In this document: positions 21,911 to 32,857 of the stretch, in pieces
Layout of the letters: each line of letters opens with the position of its first letter
Numbering within the stretch: position 1 is the first letter of the stretch
Assembly: GCF_028737255.1 (NCBI RefSeq)
Contig: NZ_JAQZAN010000003.1
Span: forward strand, 1-64,000
Direction of reading: 5' to 3'
Length of the DNA: 64,000 nt
Origin: Actinomycetospora straminea
GTDB lineage: Bacteria; Actinomycetota; Actinomycetes; Mycobacteriales; Pseudonocardiaceae
Position numbers and translations under genes: made by a program
The notes under the pieces: model-generated
Seen by the model: only the letters and a program-made list of their open reading frames with translations
Told to the model about the DNA's origin: nothing
The model's database searches: none

Positions 21911-22453
21911 TCAGCCCACGGACGGGCCGGCGCCGACGACGATCGTCGGCACGGTGACGGCCCCGGCGCGCTCGAAGGTGAAGGTCACGGCGTAGGTCGG
22001 GCCGGGACGCAGCTGCTGGGTGACACCGGTGAGCGCGATGCGCATGGCGCCGGCGAGGCGGGTGTCGAGGCTGCCGGGACCGATCGGCACCGGCTCGGCG
22101 CCGACCATCCGCACGGCGTTCTCGGCGGGCAGCGCGAGCTGGCCCTCGGGGCGGGCGCCGACCGCGTAGGGCGTCGACACCGACACGAGACGGTCGGCCG
22201 TGGCGCCCTGGTTGATGAGCGTGCCGCGCACGAAGATCTCACCGCCCGCCGGGACGGACTCGGCCGGCCCGGCGTCGAGGGAGACGTCCTGGAGGACGAT
22301 GTCCCCCACCTGGCCGCGTGCACCCGCCGCCTGGGAGACGATCGTGTCGGTCTGGGTGACGGCCCCGGCGCTGCACCCGGCGAGCGCGAGGGCCGCGGTG
22401 AGCAGGGTCGCGACGACGATCCCGGGTCGGGGCCCGCGCGGGCGGCGGCTCAT
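21911..22453 (-). CDS. LpqE-like lipoprotein
   Basis: 180 residues. Signal peptide with lipobox ALAGC at about residues 24-28 after an Arg/Pro-rich start; mature part is a small beta-sandwich resembling copper-chaperone PCuAC-like folds but without an obvious Met/His copper site. Location between radA and carD matches LpqE (Rv3584), whose role is unknown. ATG 22453 chosen so that the basic n-region directly precedes the hydrophobic core. Confidence 0.78.
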   Translation of the reverse strand: MSRRPRGPRPGIVVATLLTAALALAGCSAGAVTQTDTIVSQAAGARGQVGDIVLQDVSLDAGPAESVPAGGEIFVRGTLINQGATADRLVSVSTPYAVGARPEGQLALPAENAVRMVGAEPVPIGPGSLDTRLAGAMRIALTGVTQQLRPGPTYAVTFTFERAGAVTVPTIVVGAGPSVG

Positions 22454-22669
22454 GGGTCCGGGTGTCCTCTCGGGTGGGGGCGGTCTCCAGACGGCGTGCG
22501 ACACCCTAGTACCCGCGGGGCGTCCCGGCCGTCCGGGCGACGGCCCTGACCGGGAAGCACGCGCCCCGGCGAGTTGTCAAGTCCCTGACCTGCGAAGACG
22601 GCGCAATCCCCTGCAATGCCCGTGCGTCGGACGTGTTAATCTGGATGCAGCGAAAGGGGCTCGGGACAC

Positions 22670-23152
22670 ATGGTTTTCAAGGTCGGCGAGACCGTCGTCT
22701 ACCCGCACCACGGTGCCGCACTCATCGAGGCCATCGAGACCAGGACGATCAAGGGCGAGGAGAAGAAGTACCTCGTCCTCAAGGTTGCCCAGGGCGACCT
22801 GACCGTCCGGGTCCCCGCGGACAACGCCGAGATCGTCGGTGTCCGCGACGTCGTGGGCCAGGAGGGTCTGGACCGGGTGTTCGAGGTGCTGCGTGCGCCG
22901 CACACCGAGGAGCCGACCAACTGGTCGCGCCGGTACAAGGCGAACCTCGAGAAGCTCGCGTCGGGCGACGTGAACAAGGTCGCCGAGGTCGTCCGCGACC
23001 TGTGGCGCCGCGAGAAGGACCGCGGCCTGTCCGCGGGCGAGAAGCGGATGCTGGCGAAGGCGCGCCAGATCCTGGTCAGCGAGCTGGCGCTGGCGGAGGG
23101 CACCGACGAGGTGGCCGCCGAGTCGCTGCTCGACCAGGTCCTGGCCTCCTGA
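22670..23152 (+). CDS. carD: CarD family RNA polymerase-binding regulator
   Basis: 160 residues. Stabilises open promoter complexes, notably at rRNA promoters. N-terminal RNAP-interaction domain ([21 protein letters not shown]), C-terminal helical DNA-binding domain with Trp85 in [13 protein letters not shown], the residue that wedges the upstream fork in mycobacterial CarD. Close to full identity in key parts with mycobacterial CarD. Followed 16 bp later by ispD, as in mycobacteria. Confidence 0.97.
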   Translation: MVFKVGETVVYPHHGAALIEAIETRTIKGEEKKYLVLKVAQGDLTVRVPADNAEIVGVRDVVGQEGLDRVFEVLRAPHTEEPTNWSRRYKANLEKLASGDVNKVAEVVRDLWRREKDRGLSAGEKRMLAKARQILVSELALAEGTDEVAAESLLDQVLAS

Positions 23153-23168
23153 GGGGCGTCCCGGGTCG

Positions 23169-23864
23169 GTGACCGTCGCGGCGATCGTGCCGGCGGCGGG
23201 ACGCGGTGAACGGCTCGGCCTCGGCCGGCCGAAGGCGCTCGCGGTCGTGGGTGGTCTGACGTTGGTGGCGCGCGCCGTCGACGGGCTCGTCGAGGGCGGG
23301 GTGGAGACGGTCGTCGTCGTCGCCCCGCCCGGTGACGAGGACGCGATGCGTGCGGCGCTCGGGTCGCGGCGCGCCGTGGTCGTCCCCGGCGCCGACGACC
23401 GCGTCGGCTCCGTCGCCGCGGGTCTCGACGCCCTGCCCGCCGACGTCGACGTGGTGCTCGTGCACGACGCGGCGCGGTGCCTGTGCCCGCCCGAGGTGGT
23501 GCGCGCCGTCGTCGACGCCGTCCGGGCGGGCCACCGTGCCGTGGTGCCGGTCACGGCCGTGGCGGACACCCTCCGGCGCACCGACCCCACGGGCGTCGTC
23601 ACCGGCCTCGTCGACCGCACCGGCCTCGCGGCCGTCCAGACGCCCCAGGGCTTCGACCCGGCGACGCTGCGGGCCGCGCACCGCCGCGCCGGTGAGCGGC
23701 GCGCCGCGGGCGGACCCGTCGTCGCCACCGACGACGCCGGCCTCGCCGAGGACCTCGGCGTGGGCGTCGTCACGGTCCCGGGCGACCCGCGCGCGTTCAA
23801 GGTGACGACGCCGCTGGACCTCGTGATGGCGGAGGCGCTGGTGGCGACGGTGGAGCACGCGTGA
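23169..23864 (+). CDS. ispD: 2-C-methyl-D-erythritol 4-phosphate cytidylyltransferase
   Basis: 231 residues. MEP isoprenoid pathway step making CDP-ME. CTP-binding signature [18 protein letters not shown] at the N-terminus, [15 protein letters not shown] and [27 protein letters not shown] near the end. GTG start. The stop overlaps the ispF start (GTGA). Confidence 0.95.
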   Translation: MTVAAIVPAAGRGERLGLGRPKALAVVGGLTLVARAVDGLVEGGVETVVVVAPPGDEDAMRAALGSRRAVVVPGADDRVGSVAAGLDALPADVDVVLVHDAARCLCPPEVVRAVVDAVRAGHRAVVPVTAVADTLRRTDPTGVVTGLVDRTGLAAVQTPQGFDPATLRAAHRRAGERRAAGGPVVATDDAGLAEDLGVGVVTVPGDPRAFKVTTPLDLVMAEALVATVEHA

Positions 23865-24325
23865 GGGTCGGCATCGGGACCGACGTGCACCCGGTCCGCG
23901 CCGGCGTGCCGTGCTGGGTGGCCGGGCTGTTCTGGGAGGGCGTCGACGGCTGCGCCGGGCACTCCGACGGCGACGTCGCCGCGCACGCCCTGTGCGACGC
24001 GGTGCTCTCGGCCGTGGGGCTCGGGGACCTCGGCGCGGTGTTCGGCACCGGGCGCCCGGAGTGGGCCGGAGCGTCCGGGGTGCGGCTCCTGGAGGAGGTC
24101 CGCGCGCTGGTCGGCGCGGAGGGTTGGGTGCTGGGGAACGCGGCGGTCCAGGTGATCGGCAACGCGCCGAAGATCGGCACCCGCCGCGACGAGGCGCAGG
24201 CGGCGCTGTCCGCGGCCCTCGGCGGGCCGGTGGCGGTGTCGGGAACGACGTCCGACGGGCTGGGGCTCACCGGCCGCGGCGAGGGACTCGCGGCCGTCGC
24301 GACGGCGATGCTGCGGCCCGCCTGA
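23861..24325 (+). CDS. ispF: 2-C-methyl-D-erythritol 2,4-cyclodiphosphate synthase
   Basis: 154 residues, trimeric zinc enzyme of the MEP pathway. Metal ligands Asp8 and His10 (GTDVHPV), the [15 protein letters not shown] motif and the C-terminal [15 protein letters not shown]. Coupled to ispD. The next housekeeping gene in mycobacteria is cysS; here about 6 kb (PPE/EspG and ADH-MoxR-VWA) is inserted in between. Confidence 0.96.
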   Translation: MRVGIGTDVHPVRAGVPCWVAGLFWEGVDGCAGHSDGDVAAHALCDAVLSAVGLGDLGAVFGTGRPEWAGASGVRLLEEVRALVGAEGWVLGNAAVQVIGNAPKIGTRRDEAQAALSAALGGPVAVSGTTSDGLGLTGRGEGLAAVATAMLRPA

Positions 24326-24388
24326 CTTTCCCGGAACCGCACCCACGCCCCGCTGCGTCTTCCTACGATCGCCGCGAGGAGGTGACCG

Positions 24389-26134
24389 GTGGCCCAAGGC
24401 GCCCCACCGTTCGGGACCAACTGGTACGGCGTGCCGCACCAGGTGATCTGGGACGCCCTGAGCGCGGGTCCCGGCTCGCCCGGCTTCCACGACGCGGGCG
24501 CGCGGTGGAACGAGCTGGCCGACCGGATGGTCGCGGTCACCGACGCGGTCGGCCGCGCCAACACCACGCTCGGCGTCGCGTGGACCGGGGACGCGGCGCT
24601 GTCCGCGCAGGAGCGCGTGGAGCCCCTGCGGCCGTGGATCGACCAGGCCCGGGGGCTCGCGACGGCGGTGCGGGGGATCGGCGACCAGCAGGGCGCCCAC
24701 CTGCAGGCCGCCCGCGCCGAGATCGTGGACGGCAAGGAGCGGCCCGCGGACGGGTCGGCGTGGGACGCCGCGGTCAGCGGCTACCTCGAGGGGCCGCTGC
24801 TCGCGCCGGTCCCGGCGGTCGGGGGCGGCGCGCTGCCGGGCGGGGGCGTCGACGTCCTCGCCCGGGTGGTCGAGCAGCAGGCCGCCCAGTTCATGGCGCA
24901 GCGGGCGATGGAGACCTACCAGGGCGCCAGCGGCGACGCGATGAGCACGCTGCCCCAGTTCGCCGGCCCGCAGGCCACCGGTGTGACGCCGGCCGCCCTG
25001 CCGCCCGCGCCACCGGTGACGGCCGGCGCCGAGGGCGTGTTCGGCGTGCCCGGCGGGGTGGGTGGCGGCGCCGGCGTGCCGGGTGGCGGCGGGGTCGGCG
25101 GTGGCACGGGTGCCGTGCCCGGCGGCGTTCCCGGTCCGCTCCCGGGCGGTGGCGCGGGTGCCGGGGGTGGCGGTGCTGGCGGCTCGTCTCCCGGGTCCAC
25201 GACGGCGACGGGTGTGCCCGGTGTCCCGGGCTCGCCGGGGAGCCCGGCGACGGGTGGCGCCGGTGCCGGCGGCGTGCCGGGCGGGGCGGGCCCCGGGGGT
25301 GTTGTCCCTGGTGGCCCAGGTGGCGCGGGGACGGGTGGTGCGGGCGCCGGGGACGGCGTGGTGCCTCCCGCGGGCGCCGTGCCGGGCGGCGGCGCGGGCG
25401 GTGCGGGACGCGTGCCGCCGGGGACGAGGCCCGGGTCGACGCCCGGCTCCGTCCCGGGCTCGACGGGCGCGGGTCGCGTCCCGGGCGTCCCGGGGCTCCC
25501 CGGCGGCCCGGGCGCGGGGCGGGCCGGGGGAGCCGGTGGCGTCCCGGGTGCGAGCGGCCTGCCGGGACCGAGCGGCGTGCCCGGCTCGAGCGGTGTGCCC
25601 GGCTCGAGCGGACTGCCGGGCTCGGGCGGTGTGCCCGGCTCGAGCGGAGTGCCGGGGTCGGGCGGGGTGCCGGGCTCGGGTGGCGTCGGCGGTGCCCGGC
25701 CGGGCACGGCGGTCGGTGCCGGGGAGGTGGGCAGCCGGCCGGGTGGAGGTCTCGGCGGCGGAGTCGGCGGCGGTCTCGGCGGCGCACCCGGGGGTGGTCT
25801 CGGCGGCGCGGGCGGTGGTGCCGGGAGTGGTGCCGGGAGTGGTGGCGGGAGTGGTGCCGGGAGTGGCGGCGTCGGGGCCGGTGAGCCGGGTCCGGGCGCG
25901 CGGGTCGGCGCCGGTGGGGGGGCCGCCGCGGAGGCCGCGGTGGCGCGCACGGCCGGGGCGGCGGCCGCGGCCGAGGGCCGCGGCGGCGCGGTGCCGATGA
26001 TCCCGCCCGCGGGCATGGTCGGCGGTCCGGGCGGCGACGGCCAGCGACGGCGTCCCGACTACCTCGCCGAGGACGACCCCGACGCCATCGCCGGCGCGCT
26101 CCCCGCCACCACGCCCCCGGTGATCGGCGAGTGA
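24389..26134 (+). CDS. PPE-like, Gly/Pro-rich ESX-type substrate
   Basis: 581 residues. The first 180 or so are helical with NWYGVPHQVIWDAL and AWTGDAALSAQE, resembling PPE/WXG100-type N-domains. From about residue 210 it is a disordered tract rich in Gly, Pro, Val and Ser, including collagen-like GVPGSS units. GTG start behind GAGGAGG. Directly coupled to an EspG-like gene, the chaperone class for PPE proteins, which supports export by a type VII system. No ESX core genes or small Esx partner are in the window. Confidence 0.72.
   Translation: MAQGAPPFGTNWYGVPHQVIWDALSAGPGSPGFHDAGARWNELADRMVAVTDAVGRANTTLGVAWTGDAALSAQERVEPLRPWIDQARGLATAVRGIGDQQGAHLQAARAEIVDGKERPADGSAWDAAVSGYLEGPLLAPVPAVGGGALPGGGVDVLARVVEQQAAQFMAQRAMETYQGASGDAMSTLPQFAGPQATGVTPAALPPAPPVTAGAEGVFGVPGGVGGGAGVPGGGGVGGGTGAVPGGVPGPLPGGGAGAGGGGAGGSSPGSTTATGVPGVPGSPGSPATGGAGAGGVPGGAGPGGVVPGGPGGAGTGGAGAGDGVVPPAGAVPGGGAGGAGRVPPGTRPGSTPGSVPGSTGAGRVPGVPGLPGGPGAGRAGGAGGVPGASGLPGPSGVPGSSGVPGSSGLPGSGGVPGSSGVPGSGGVPGSGGVGGARPGTAVGAGEVGSRPGGGLGGGVGGGLGGAPGGGLGGAGGGAGSGAGSGGGSGAGSGGVGAGEPGPGARVGAGGGAAAEAAVARTAGAAAAAEGRGGAVPMIPPAGMVGGPGGDGQRRRPDYLAEDDPDAIAGALPATTPPVIGE
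25549..25686 (+). repeat. Tandem 18-bp repeats (GVPGSS hexapeptide)
   Basis: Degenerate repeats coding for Gly-(Val/Leu)-Pro-Gly-Ser-(Ser/Gly) inside the PPE-like gene. Likely to vary in number between strains. Confidence 0.75.
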
Positions 26135-26952
26135 GGGGCGTCCTGCCGATGACGCTGGGCTCGCGGTTCGCGGGCGCCCGGCTCGACGTCGGTCAGTACG
26201 TCGCGCTCTGGCGCCACCTCGGGTTCGACGCGCGCCCGGCCGCCCTGCACGTCCTCGACCACGGTCGCACCTACGCCGAGCGCGACGCCCTCGACGCCGC
26301 GGCCTGGCGGCGCCTCGCGGCGCAGGGGCTGCTCGACGACCGCGGCGCGCCCGACCCGGGTCTCGCCGACGCCCTCGGGGTCCTCGCCCGCCCGGCCTGC
26401 GAGCTCGACGTCGTGGTGCTCGCCGACGGGCACGCCGCGCAGCCGACGCTCGCGGCCGCCCGCGGGACCCTCGGCGTCGTCGCCCGCCTCGACACCGAGG
26501 GACTGCTCCTCGAGACCGTCGACCCGCACGACCTCGCCGGCGCCCTGCTCGCCCGCCTCCCCGACGCGCGCGCCGCGCCCGGGGTGCCGATGTCGCTGCC
26601 CGCCGACGCCCTGTTCGGCCCGGGCCTGACCCTCGACGACCGCTGCCGCCGGGTCCGGCGCGCCGGCGCGTCCGCGCACCACGTCGAGCGCCTGCGGGCG
26701 CTGTGGGCGCGCACCCCGGACCGCGCCATGACCTTCGGGGTGACCGCCCGCGACGCCGACGGCGTGCCGCGCCGGGGTCCGCGCACCGTCACCGTGCTCG
26801 ACACCGAGGTCGGCCGCGTCGCCTGGGGTCTCGACGCCGGCGGTCGCCGGGTCCTCGTCCACCCGATCGACCGGCCGCGGCTGCGCCACGAGCTCGCGGC
26901 CCTGCTCGACGGCCACGCCACCGACGTCGTGCGCCGTCGCGGGTCGGCGTAG
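26131..26952 (+). CDS. EspG-family ESX secretion-associated protein
   Basis: 273 residues. EspG-like layout: an early LDVGQYVALWRHLG helix, ELDVVVLADG strand followed by repeats of mixed alpha/beta structure, and GRVAWGLDAGGRRVLVHPIDRPRLRHELAALLD at the end. EspG proteins bind PPE tips in the cytoplasm before secretion. GTG start overlaps the PPE-like stop (GTGA), so the pair is a unit. ATG 26149 is an alternative start. Confidence 0.75.
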   Translation: MRGVLPMTLGSRFAGARLDVGQYVALWRHLGFDARPAALHVLDHGRTYAERDALDAAAWRRLAAQGLLDDRGAPDPGLADALGVLARPACELDVVVLADGHAAQPTLAAARGTLGVVARLDTEGLLLETVDPHDLAGALLARLPDARAAPGVPMSLPADALFGPGLTLDDRCRRVRRAGASAHHVERLRALWARTPDRAMTFGVTARDADGVPRRGPRTVTVLDTEVGRVAWGLDAGGRRVLVHPIDRPRLRHELAALLDGHATDVVRRRGSA

Positions 26953-26978
26953 CAGCCCCCGCGGACCGCGACGATCCG

Positions 26979-27025
26979 GCGAAGGGCACCCCTCGCCCAT
27001 CTCTCCGACCGACGGTGCCCTTCGC
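26979..27025. repeat. 47-bp palindromic element, copy D
   Basis: 12-bp perfect arms GCGAAGGGCACC / GGTGCCCTTCGC around a non-palindromic 23-nt centre. 39 of 47 positions match copy E at 32858-32904, including the centre. Lies between convergent espG-like and VWA genes. Confidence 0.75.
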
Positions 27026-27044
27026 TCAGACACCGCGTCCGCCC

Positions 27045-28037
27045 CTACCGCAGCACCGCGCGCACCGCCGCCGGGGCGTCCGAGGGCTTGAACAGCGGCA
27101 CCGACCGCCCGCCCCCGGCCGCGGCGAGGCGCGCGCAGGAGATCCGGGCCTCGTCGTCGTCGACCGTCACGAGCGTGTGCACCCGCGCCGGTCCCGACGC
27201 GCCGGCGACGGGCGCGGGGTCCTCGCCCTCGTTCCACGCCCCGTCGGTGAGGACGATGACGTCGGCGTGCGGCACCCGCGCCGCGGTGGCCTGGGCGAGC
27301 GCGGTGCGCAGGCCGAGCGCGAGGTCGGTGGTGGAGCCGCCGCGCAGGTCGAGCAGCGCGTCGAGCACCGCCGACGCGGGGGCGGGGGAGTGCAGGTGGC
27401 GCAGCAGCACCGCCCGCGACCAGAACGCCACGACGGCGAGCTCGTCGTCGGTGCGCAGGCCCGCGGCGAGCGCGCCGGCCGTCGTCACCGCTGTCGTCAG
27501 CGGCTTGCCGGCCACCGACCCCGAGGCGTCGACGAGCAGCACGATCGCCCGCCCCGGGGAGCGCCAGCCGCGCCAGCGCAGGTCCTCGGCGCGGATGGGG
27601 CGGTGCTCCAGGGACCGTTCGAGGGTGGCGTCGAGGTCCAGGTCGAGGCCGTCGCCGGCGACGGTCGCGAGCCGGCTCGACCCCCGCCGCTCCGTCTCGC
27701 CCGCGCGCGCCGGCGGCACGAGCAGGCGCACCGCGAGCCGCCGGGCCGCCGCGCGCAGGGCGGGGTCGGTGGCGCGGGCGAGGTCGGCGAGGAGGTCGAC
27801 GGTGGCGTCGGGGTCCTCCTCGTAGGCGCCCGACACCGCGGCCTCGTCGAGCACCCCGACCGTCGGGGTGACCTGCTCGAGGTCGTCGTGGCGTCGCTGC
27901 AGGTCGGCGCGGGTCTCGGTGCGCCGGGACTGGTCCCGCAGGAGCTCCTCGACCTCCTTGGGGTCGGTGACGACGCGCGGCGGTGCCCCGGGCGAGCGGC
28001 CCGACCCGGGCGGGGGCGGCGCCGCGTCGGGGCTCAG
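27045..28037 (-). CDS. VWA-domain protein (MoxR partner)
   Basis: About 330 residues. C-terminal von Willebrand A domain with an intact MIDAS: AIVLLVDASGSVAG, GGSTTDLAL and VLTDGAWNEG. The N-terminal half is helical and Arg/Asp-rich. Members pair with MoxR ATPases to assemble or insert metals into enzymes. No ATG, GTG or TTG start precedes the conserved N-terminal helix; a CTG at 28035-28037 overlapping the MoxR stop (CTGA) is favoured, GTG 27854 being the alternative. Likely works on the alcohol dehydrogenase or another enzyme of this operon (inference). Confidence 0.82.
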   Translation of the reverse strand: MSPDAAPPPPGSGRSPGAPPRVVTDPKEVEELLRDQSRRTETRADLQRRHDDLEQVTPTVGVLDEAAVSGAYEEDPDATVDLLADLARATDPALRAAARRLAVRLLVPPARAGETERRGSSRLATVAGDGLDLDLDATLERSLEHRPIRAEDLRWRGWRSPGRAIVLLVDASGSVAGKPLTTAVTTAGALAAGLRTDDELAVVAFWSRAVLLRHLHSPAPASAVLDALLDLRGGSTTDLALGLRTALAQATAARVPHADVIVLTDGAWNEGEDPAPVAGASGPARVHTLVTVDDDEARISCARLAAAGGGRSVPLFKPSDAPAAVRAVLR

Positions 28038-29023
28038 GCTTTTCCCGGGTCACCGTCCTCGGAGCCGAACTCGTCGACCGGCGCGCTCGCCGCCCACAGC
28101 TCGGCGACGACCTCCTCGACCGTGCGCGTCGAGCCCTCGAGCAGCTGCACCCGTCCGGACAGCGCGGCCAGCGCGGCGTCGGTGCCCGTCGTCTCCGCGG
28201 CCGGGGCGAGGCGGCCCGCGAGCGGCACGTCGCGCAGCTCGGCGAGCGAGGCGGCGACGGCGACGAGGTCGAGCGCGCCGCGCACCGACGAGCCCAGCCG
28301 CAGGTCCCGGTGCTCCCGCGTCGCCCGCGTCGCCCGGACCGCGCGCTCCACGAACGCCGCGTCGACGACGCCGTGGTCGCGGCGCACGATCGCGGTCTCC
28401 TCCTCGGCGCTCTGGTGGGCGAACCCGACACGGCAGGAGCGGTCGTAGAGCGCGGGGGTGATGCGCCCGGTGCCGACGGCGTCCGAGGGGTTCATGGCCG
28501 CGACCAGCCGGAAGCTCGGCGCGGCGTCGACGACCCCGAGGCGCGGCACGTGCAGGCGCCGCTCGGAGAGCACGCCGAGCAGCACGTTGAGCGTCTCCTC
28601 GGGGACGCGGTTGAGCTCCTCGACGTAGAGCAGGGCGCCCGTGGTCAGGGCGCGCACGAGGGGGCCGGGCACGAAGTTCTCGGGCCGGTAGTCCTCGGTG
28701 AGCACGCGGGAGGGGTCGTGGTGGCCGACGAGGCGCGCCGGGGACAGCTCGGCGTTGCCCTCGACGAGCTCGAGGCCGACGCCGGCGCCCTCGGCGAGCG
28801 CGCGCAGCAGGGTCGTCTTGCCGGTGCCCGGCGGGCCCTCGAGCAGGATGCTGCGCCCGGCGGCGAGCGCGGCGGCGATGACCTCCGACTCGCGCACGCG
28901 CCCGACGACGCGCGCGCGGGACGCGTCGATCATCGCGCGCACCGGGAGGGGGCCGGCGGTGGGCAGACCGGGGACGGCCCCGGCGTCCACGAGGGACACC
29001 GGGGCCGCGGAACCGTTCGTCAC
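28034..29023 (-). CDS. MoxR-type AAA+ ATPase
   Basis: 329 residues. Walker A EGPPGTGKTT, Walker B LLYVEELNRVPEE, sensor I VAAMNPSDAVG and arginine-finger region ALYDRSCRV are present. It is a chaperone-like ATPase that works with the VWA protein encoded immediately downstream. Start GTG 29023 (ATG 28933 would remove an unconserved leader). 27 bp after the alcohol dehydrogenase, same strand. Confidence 0.9.
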   Translation of the reverse strand: MTNGSAAPVSLVDAGAVPGLPTAGPLPVRAMIDASRARVVGRVRESEVIAAALAAGRSILLEGPPGTGKTTLLRALAEGAGVGLELVEGNAELSPARLVGHHDPSRVLTEDYRPENFVPGPLVRALTTGALLYVEELNRVPEETLNVLLGVLSERRLHVPRLGVVDAAPSFRLVAAMNPSDAVGTGRITPALYDRSCRVGFAHQSAEEETAIVRRDHGVVDAAFVERAVRATRATREHRDLRLGSSVRGALDLVAVAASLAELRDVPLAGRLAPAAETTGTDAALAALSGRVQLLEGSTRTVEEVVAELWAASAPVDEFGSEDGDPGKA

Positions 29024-29049
29024 GGGTGTCGGATACCTCGGATCGGGGT

Positions 29050-30174
29050 TCAGTCGAAGACCACGACGCCGCGGATGTTCTTGCCCGCGTGCATGTCCTC
29101 GTAGCCCTGGGCGATCTCGTCGATCTTGTAGCGCTTGGTGACCAGCTCGTCGAGCTTGAGCTTGCCGGCGTTGTAGAGGTCGAGCATGCGCGGGATGTCG
29201 GCCTTCGGGTTCGACGAGCCGAACAGCGCGCCCTTGAGCTGCTTCTCGAACAGGGTCAGCTCGCCGATCGGGATCGGCACCCCGATCTCGGTGATGTCGC
29301 CGAGGCCGGTGACGACGACCGTGCCCTGCTTGCGGATCGCGGCGAACGCCTCGCCCACGTGCTCGGGCTTGGTGATGCCGATGGTGACGAGCGCGGAGTC
29401 GGCGCCCTGGCCGTTGGTGAAGCCCTTGGCGATCTCGGTGGCCTCCTCCATCGACTCGACCGCGTGGGTCGCGCCGAGCTCGAGGGCCTTCTCGCGCTTG
29501 AACGCGACCGGGTCGACCGCGATGACGTTGGCCGCGCCCGCGTGCGCGGCGCCCTGGACGGCGTTGGCGCCGATGCCGCCGATGCCCTGGATGATCACCG
29601 TGTCGCCCGGGCTCACCGCGGCGGCGTTGACCGCCGTGCCCCAGCCGGTGCCGACCGAGCAGCCGAGCAGGCAGGTGACCTCGAGGTTGGTGTCCTGCGG
29701 GACCTTGATCGCCGAGTCGACGGCGACGGTCGTGTACTCGCTGAAGGTCGAGATGCCGCACATCTGGCCGACGTTGCTGCCGTCCTCGAGGTGCAGGCGG
29801 GTGGAGTCCTCCTCCCAGCGGGTGCCCGCGAGGAGGTTCGCCCCGAGGTCGCAGAGGTTGGAGTGGCCGGTCGCGCACCAGCGGCAGTGTCCACAGGCCG
29901 GCAGGAACGAGAAGAGGACCTTGTCGCCGACCTCGAAGCCCTTGGTGTTCGGGCCGACCGACTCGACGATGCCGCCGCCCTCGTGGCCGCCGGCGAACGG
30001 GTAGGTGCCGACGGGGATGTCACCGGTGGCGATGTGGTCGTCGGAGTGGCACAGACCCGAGGCGACCATCTTCACCCGGATCTCGTCCTGCCGCGGGTCG
30101 TCGACCTGGATCGTCGCCGTCTCGTACTTGCCGGGGGCCTGACGGACGAGAGACGTCCGGCACGTGATGGACAA
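29050..30174 (-). CDS. NDMA-dependent zinc alcohol dehydrogenase
   Basis: 374 residues of the class III-like family in which NAD(H) stays bound and NDMA is an artificial acceptor. Catalytic zinc: CHSDDH and GGHEGGG; structural zinc: ACGHCRWCATGHSNLCDLGANLL, with spacing CxxCxxCx(n)C of the family. NAD fold GIGGIGANAVQGA. TTG start at 30174 with GAGGAG upstream. Head of an operon with MoxR and VWA genes, suggesting use of alcohols whose dehydrogenase needs assembly help. Confidence 0.9.
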   Translation of the reverse strand: MSITCRTSLVRQAPGKYETATIQVDDPRQDEIRVKMVASGLCHSDDHIATGDIPVGTYPFAGGHEGGGIVESVGPNTKGFEVGDKVLFSFLPACGHCRWCATGHSNLCDLGANLLAGTRWEEDSTRLHLEDGSNVGQMCGISTFSEYTTVAVDSAIKVPQDTNLEVTCLLGCSVGTGWGTAVNAAAVSPGDTVIIQGIGGIGANAVQGAAHAGAANVIAVDPVAFKREKALELGATHAVESMEEATEIAKGFTNGQGADSALVTIGITKPEHVGEAFAAIRKQGTVVVTGLGDITEIGVPIPIGELTLFEKQLKGALFGSSNPKADIPRMLDLYNAGKLKLDELVTKRYKIDEIAQGYEDMHAGKNIRGVVVFD

Positions 30175-30337
30175 CGCTGACCACTCCTCGCGTAGCGAAA
30201 CCGTCGAATGACTGGCGCGACTCTATGTCTGTCCTCACACCTTGGGAAGGGGCTTCCCGAACGATCGATCGGTTGGCGAGGAGGCGAGTCCCGACGTCTC
30301 GGCGAGGGCGGATCCGGCGTTCCGTAGGATCCGGGCG

Positions 30338-31738
<1,401 letters not shown>

Positions 31739-31742
31739 CGCC

Positions 31743-32774
31743 ATGGCCGGCAACTCCCGCCGCCCCGGGGCCCGTCGCAACCCGGGCTCGAAGAAGGGTC
31801 CGACGAAGGGCTCGGGCGGCAAGGGCCGTAGGAGCCTGGAGGGCAAGGGCCCGACCCCGCCCGCCGAGAAGCGCCCGAACCACAAGGCCTACCGCTCGGA
31901 CGGCGCGTCGTCCTCGACGTCGCGGAGCTCGGCGACCCGCCGGCCCGCCGGCGACGAGCGCGGCCCCGCCCGTCGCGGCCCGTCGCGGCGCGAGGACCCG
32001 GACGGCCCGCAGGTCGTGCTCGGTCGCAACCCCGTGGTCGAGAGCCTGCGCGCGCACAGCCCGGCGACCGCGCTCTACGTCGCGCAGAACATCGACGTCG
32101 ACGACCGCGTGCGCGAGGCGATCAAGATGGCGTCCGAGCGGGGCATCTCGGTGCTCGAGGTCCCGCGCGGCGACGTCGACCGGATGGCCGACGGCGCCCT
32201 GCACCAGGGGCTCGCGCTCGCGGTGCCGGCGTTCGAGTACCTGCACCCCGACGACCTGCTCGAGGAGGCGCGCCAGCGGGCGCACCTGGCGCGGGTCGAG
32301 CCGCTGCTCGTGGCGCTCGACGGCGTGCAGGACCCCCGCAACCTCGGTGCGGTGCTGCGCTCGGCGGCGGCGTTCGGCGCGCACGGGGTGCTGCTACCGC
32401 TGCGCCGCTCGGTCGGCGTGACGCCGGTGGCCTGGCGGACCTCGGCGGGTGCCGCCGCGCGCGTGCCCGTCGGGCGCGCGACGAACCTGTCGCGGACCCT
32501 GACCAGCTGGCTCGACGAGGGCCTCGTCGCGGTCGGGCTGGACGGCGAAGCGGGCACCGACATCGACCACCTCGACGACGTCGCCGGCCCCGACGCCGCC
32601 CGCGGTCCGCTGGTGCTGGTCGTGGGCTCGGAGGGCAAGGGCCTGTCGCGCCTCGTGCGCGAGACCTGCACGGGCGTGGTGTCGATCCCCATGGCGGGCG
32701 ACGTGGAGTCGCTCAACGCCTCGGTGGCCGCCGGCGTGGCCCTGGCCGAGGTCGCGAGGCGCCGGCGCGGCTAG
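31743..32774 (+). CDS. rlmB: 23S rRNA 2'-O-ribose methyltransferase (SpoU/TrmH family)
   Basis: 343 residues. A Lys/Arg/Gly-rich disordered N-terminus of about 85 residues, then a substrate-binding L30e-like part ([13 protein letters not shown]) and a SPOUT knot domain with [30 protein letters not shown] and [16 protein letters not shown], the three family motifs. ATG 31743. Target guanosine inferred from family. Confidence 0.92.
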   Translation: MAGNSRRPGARRNPGSKKGPTKGSGGKGRRSLEGKGPTPPAEKRPNHKAYRSDGASSSTSRSSATRRPAGDERGPARRGPSRREDPDGPQVVLGRNPVVESLRAHSPATALYVAQNIDVDDRVREAIKMASERGISVLEVPRGDVDRMADGALHQGLALAVPAFEYLHPDDLLEEARQRAHLARVEPLLVALDGVQDPRNLGAVLRSAAAFGAHGVLLPLRRSVGVTPVAWRTSAGAAARVPVGRATNLSRTLTSWLDEGLVAVGLDGEAGTDIDHLDDVAGPDAARGPLVLVVGSEGKGLSRLVRETCTGVVSIPMAGDVESLNASVAAGVALAEVARRRRG

Positions 32775-32783
32775 GGAGTGGCA

Positions 32784-32830
32784 GCGAACGGGCGGCTCGC
32801 TGCCTCTACGCGCCGGAACTCCCCGTTCGC
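32784..32830. repeat. 47-bp palindromic element, copy F
   Basis: 9-bp arms GCGAACGGG / CCCGTTCGC at the outer ends. 31 of 47 positions match copy H at 17061-17107. Lies directly after rlmB. Confidence 0.7.
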
Positions 32831-32857
32831 TCGCGGACCTCCACGAGCGGGGTTCTG

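Noticed and set aside
25549-25686. Possible CRISPR-like tandem repeat
   Set aside because: Repeats are contiguous 18-bp in-frame coding units without spacers.
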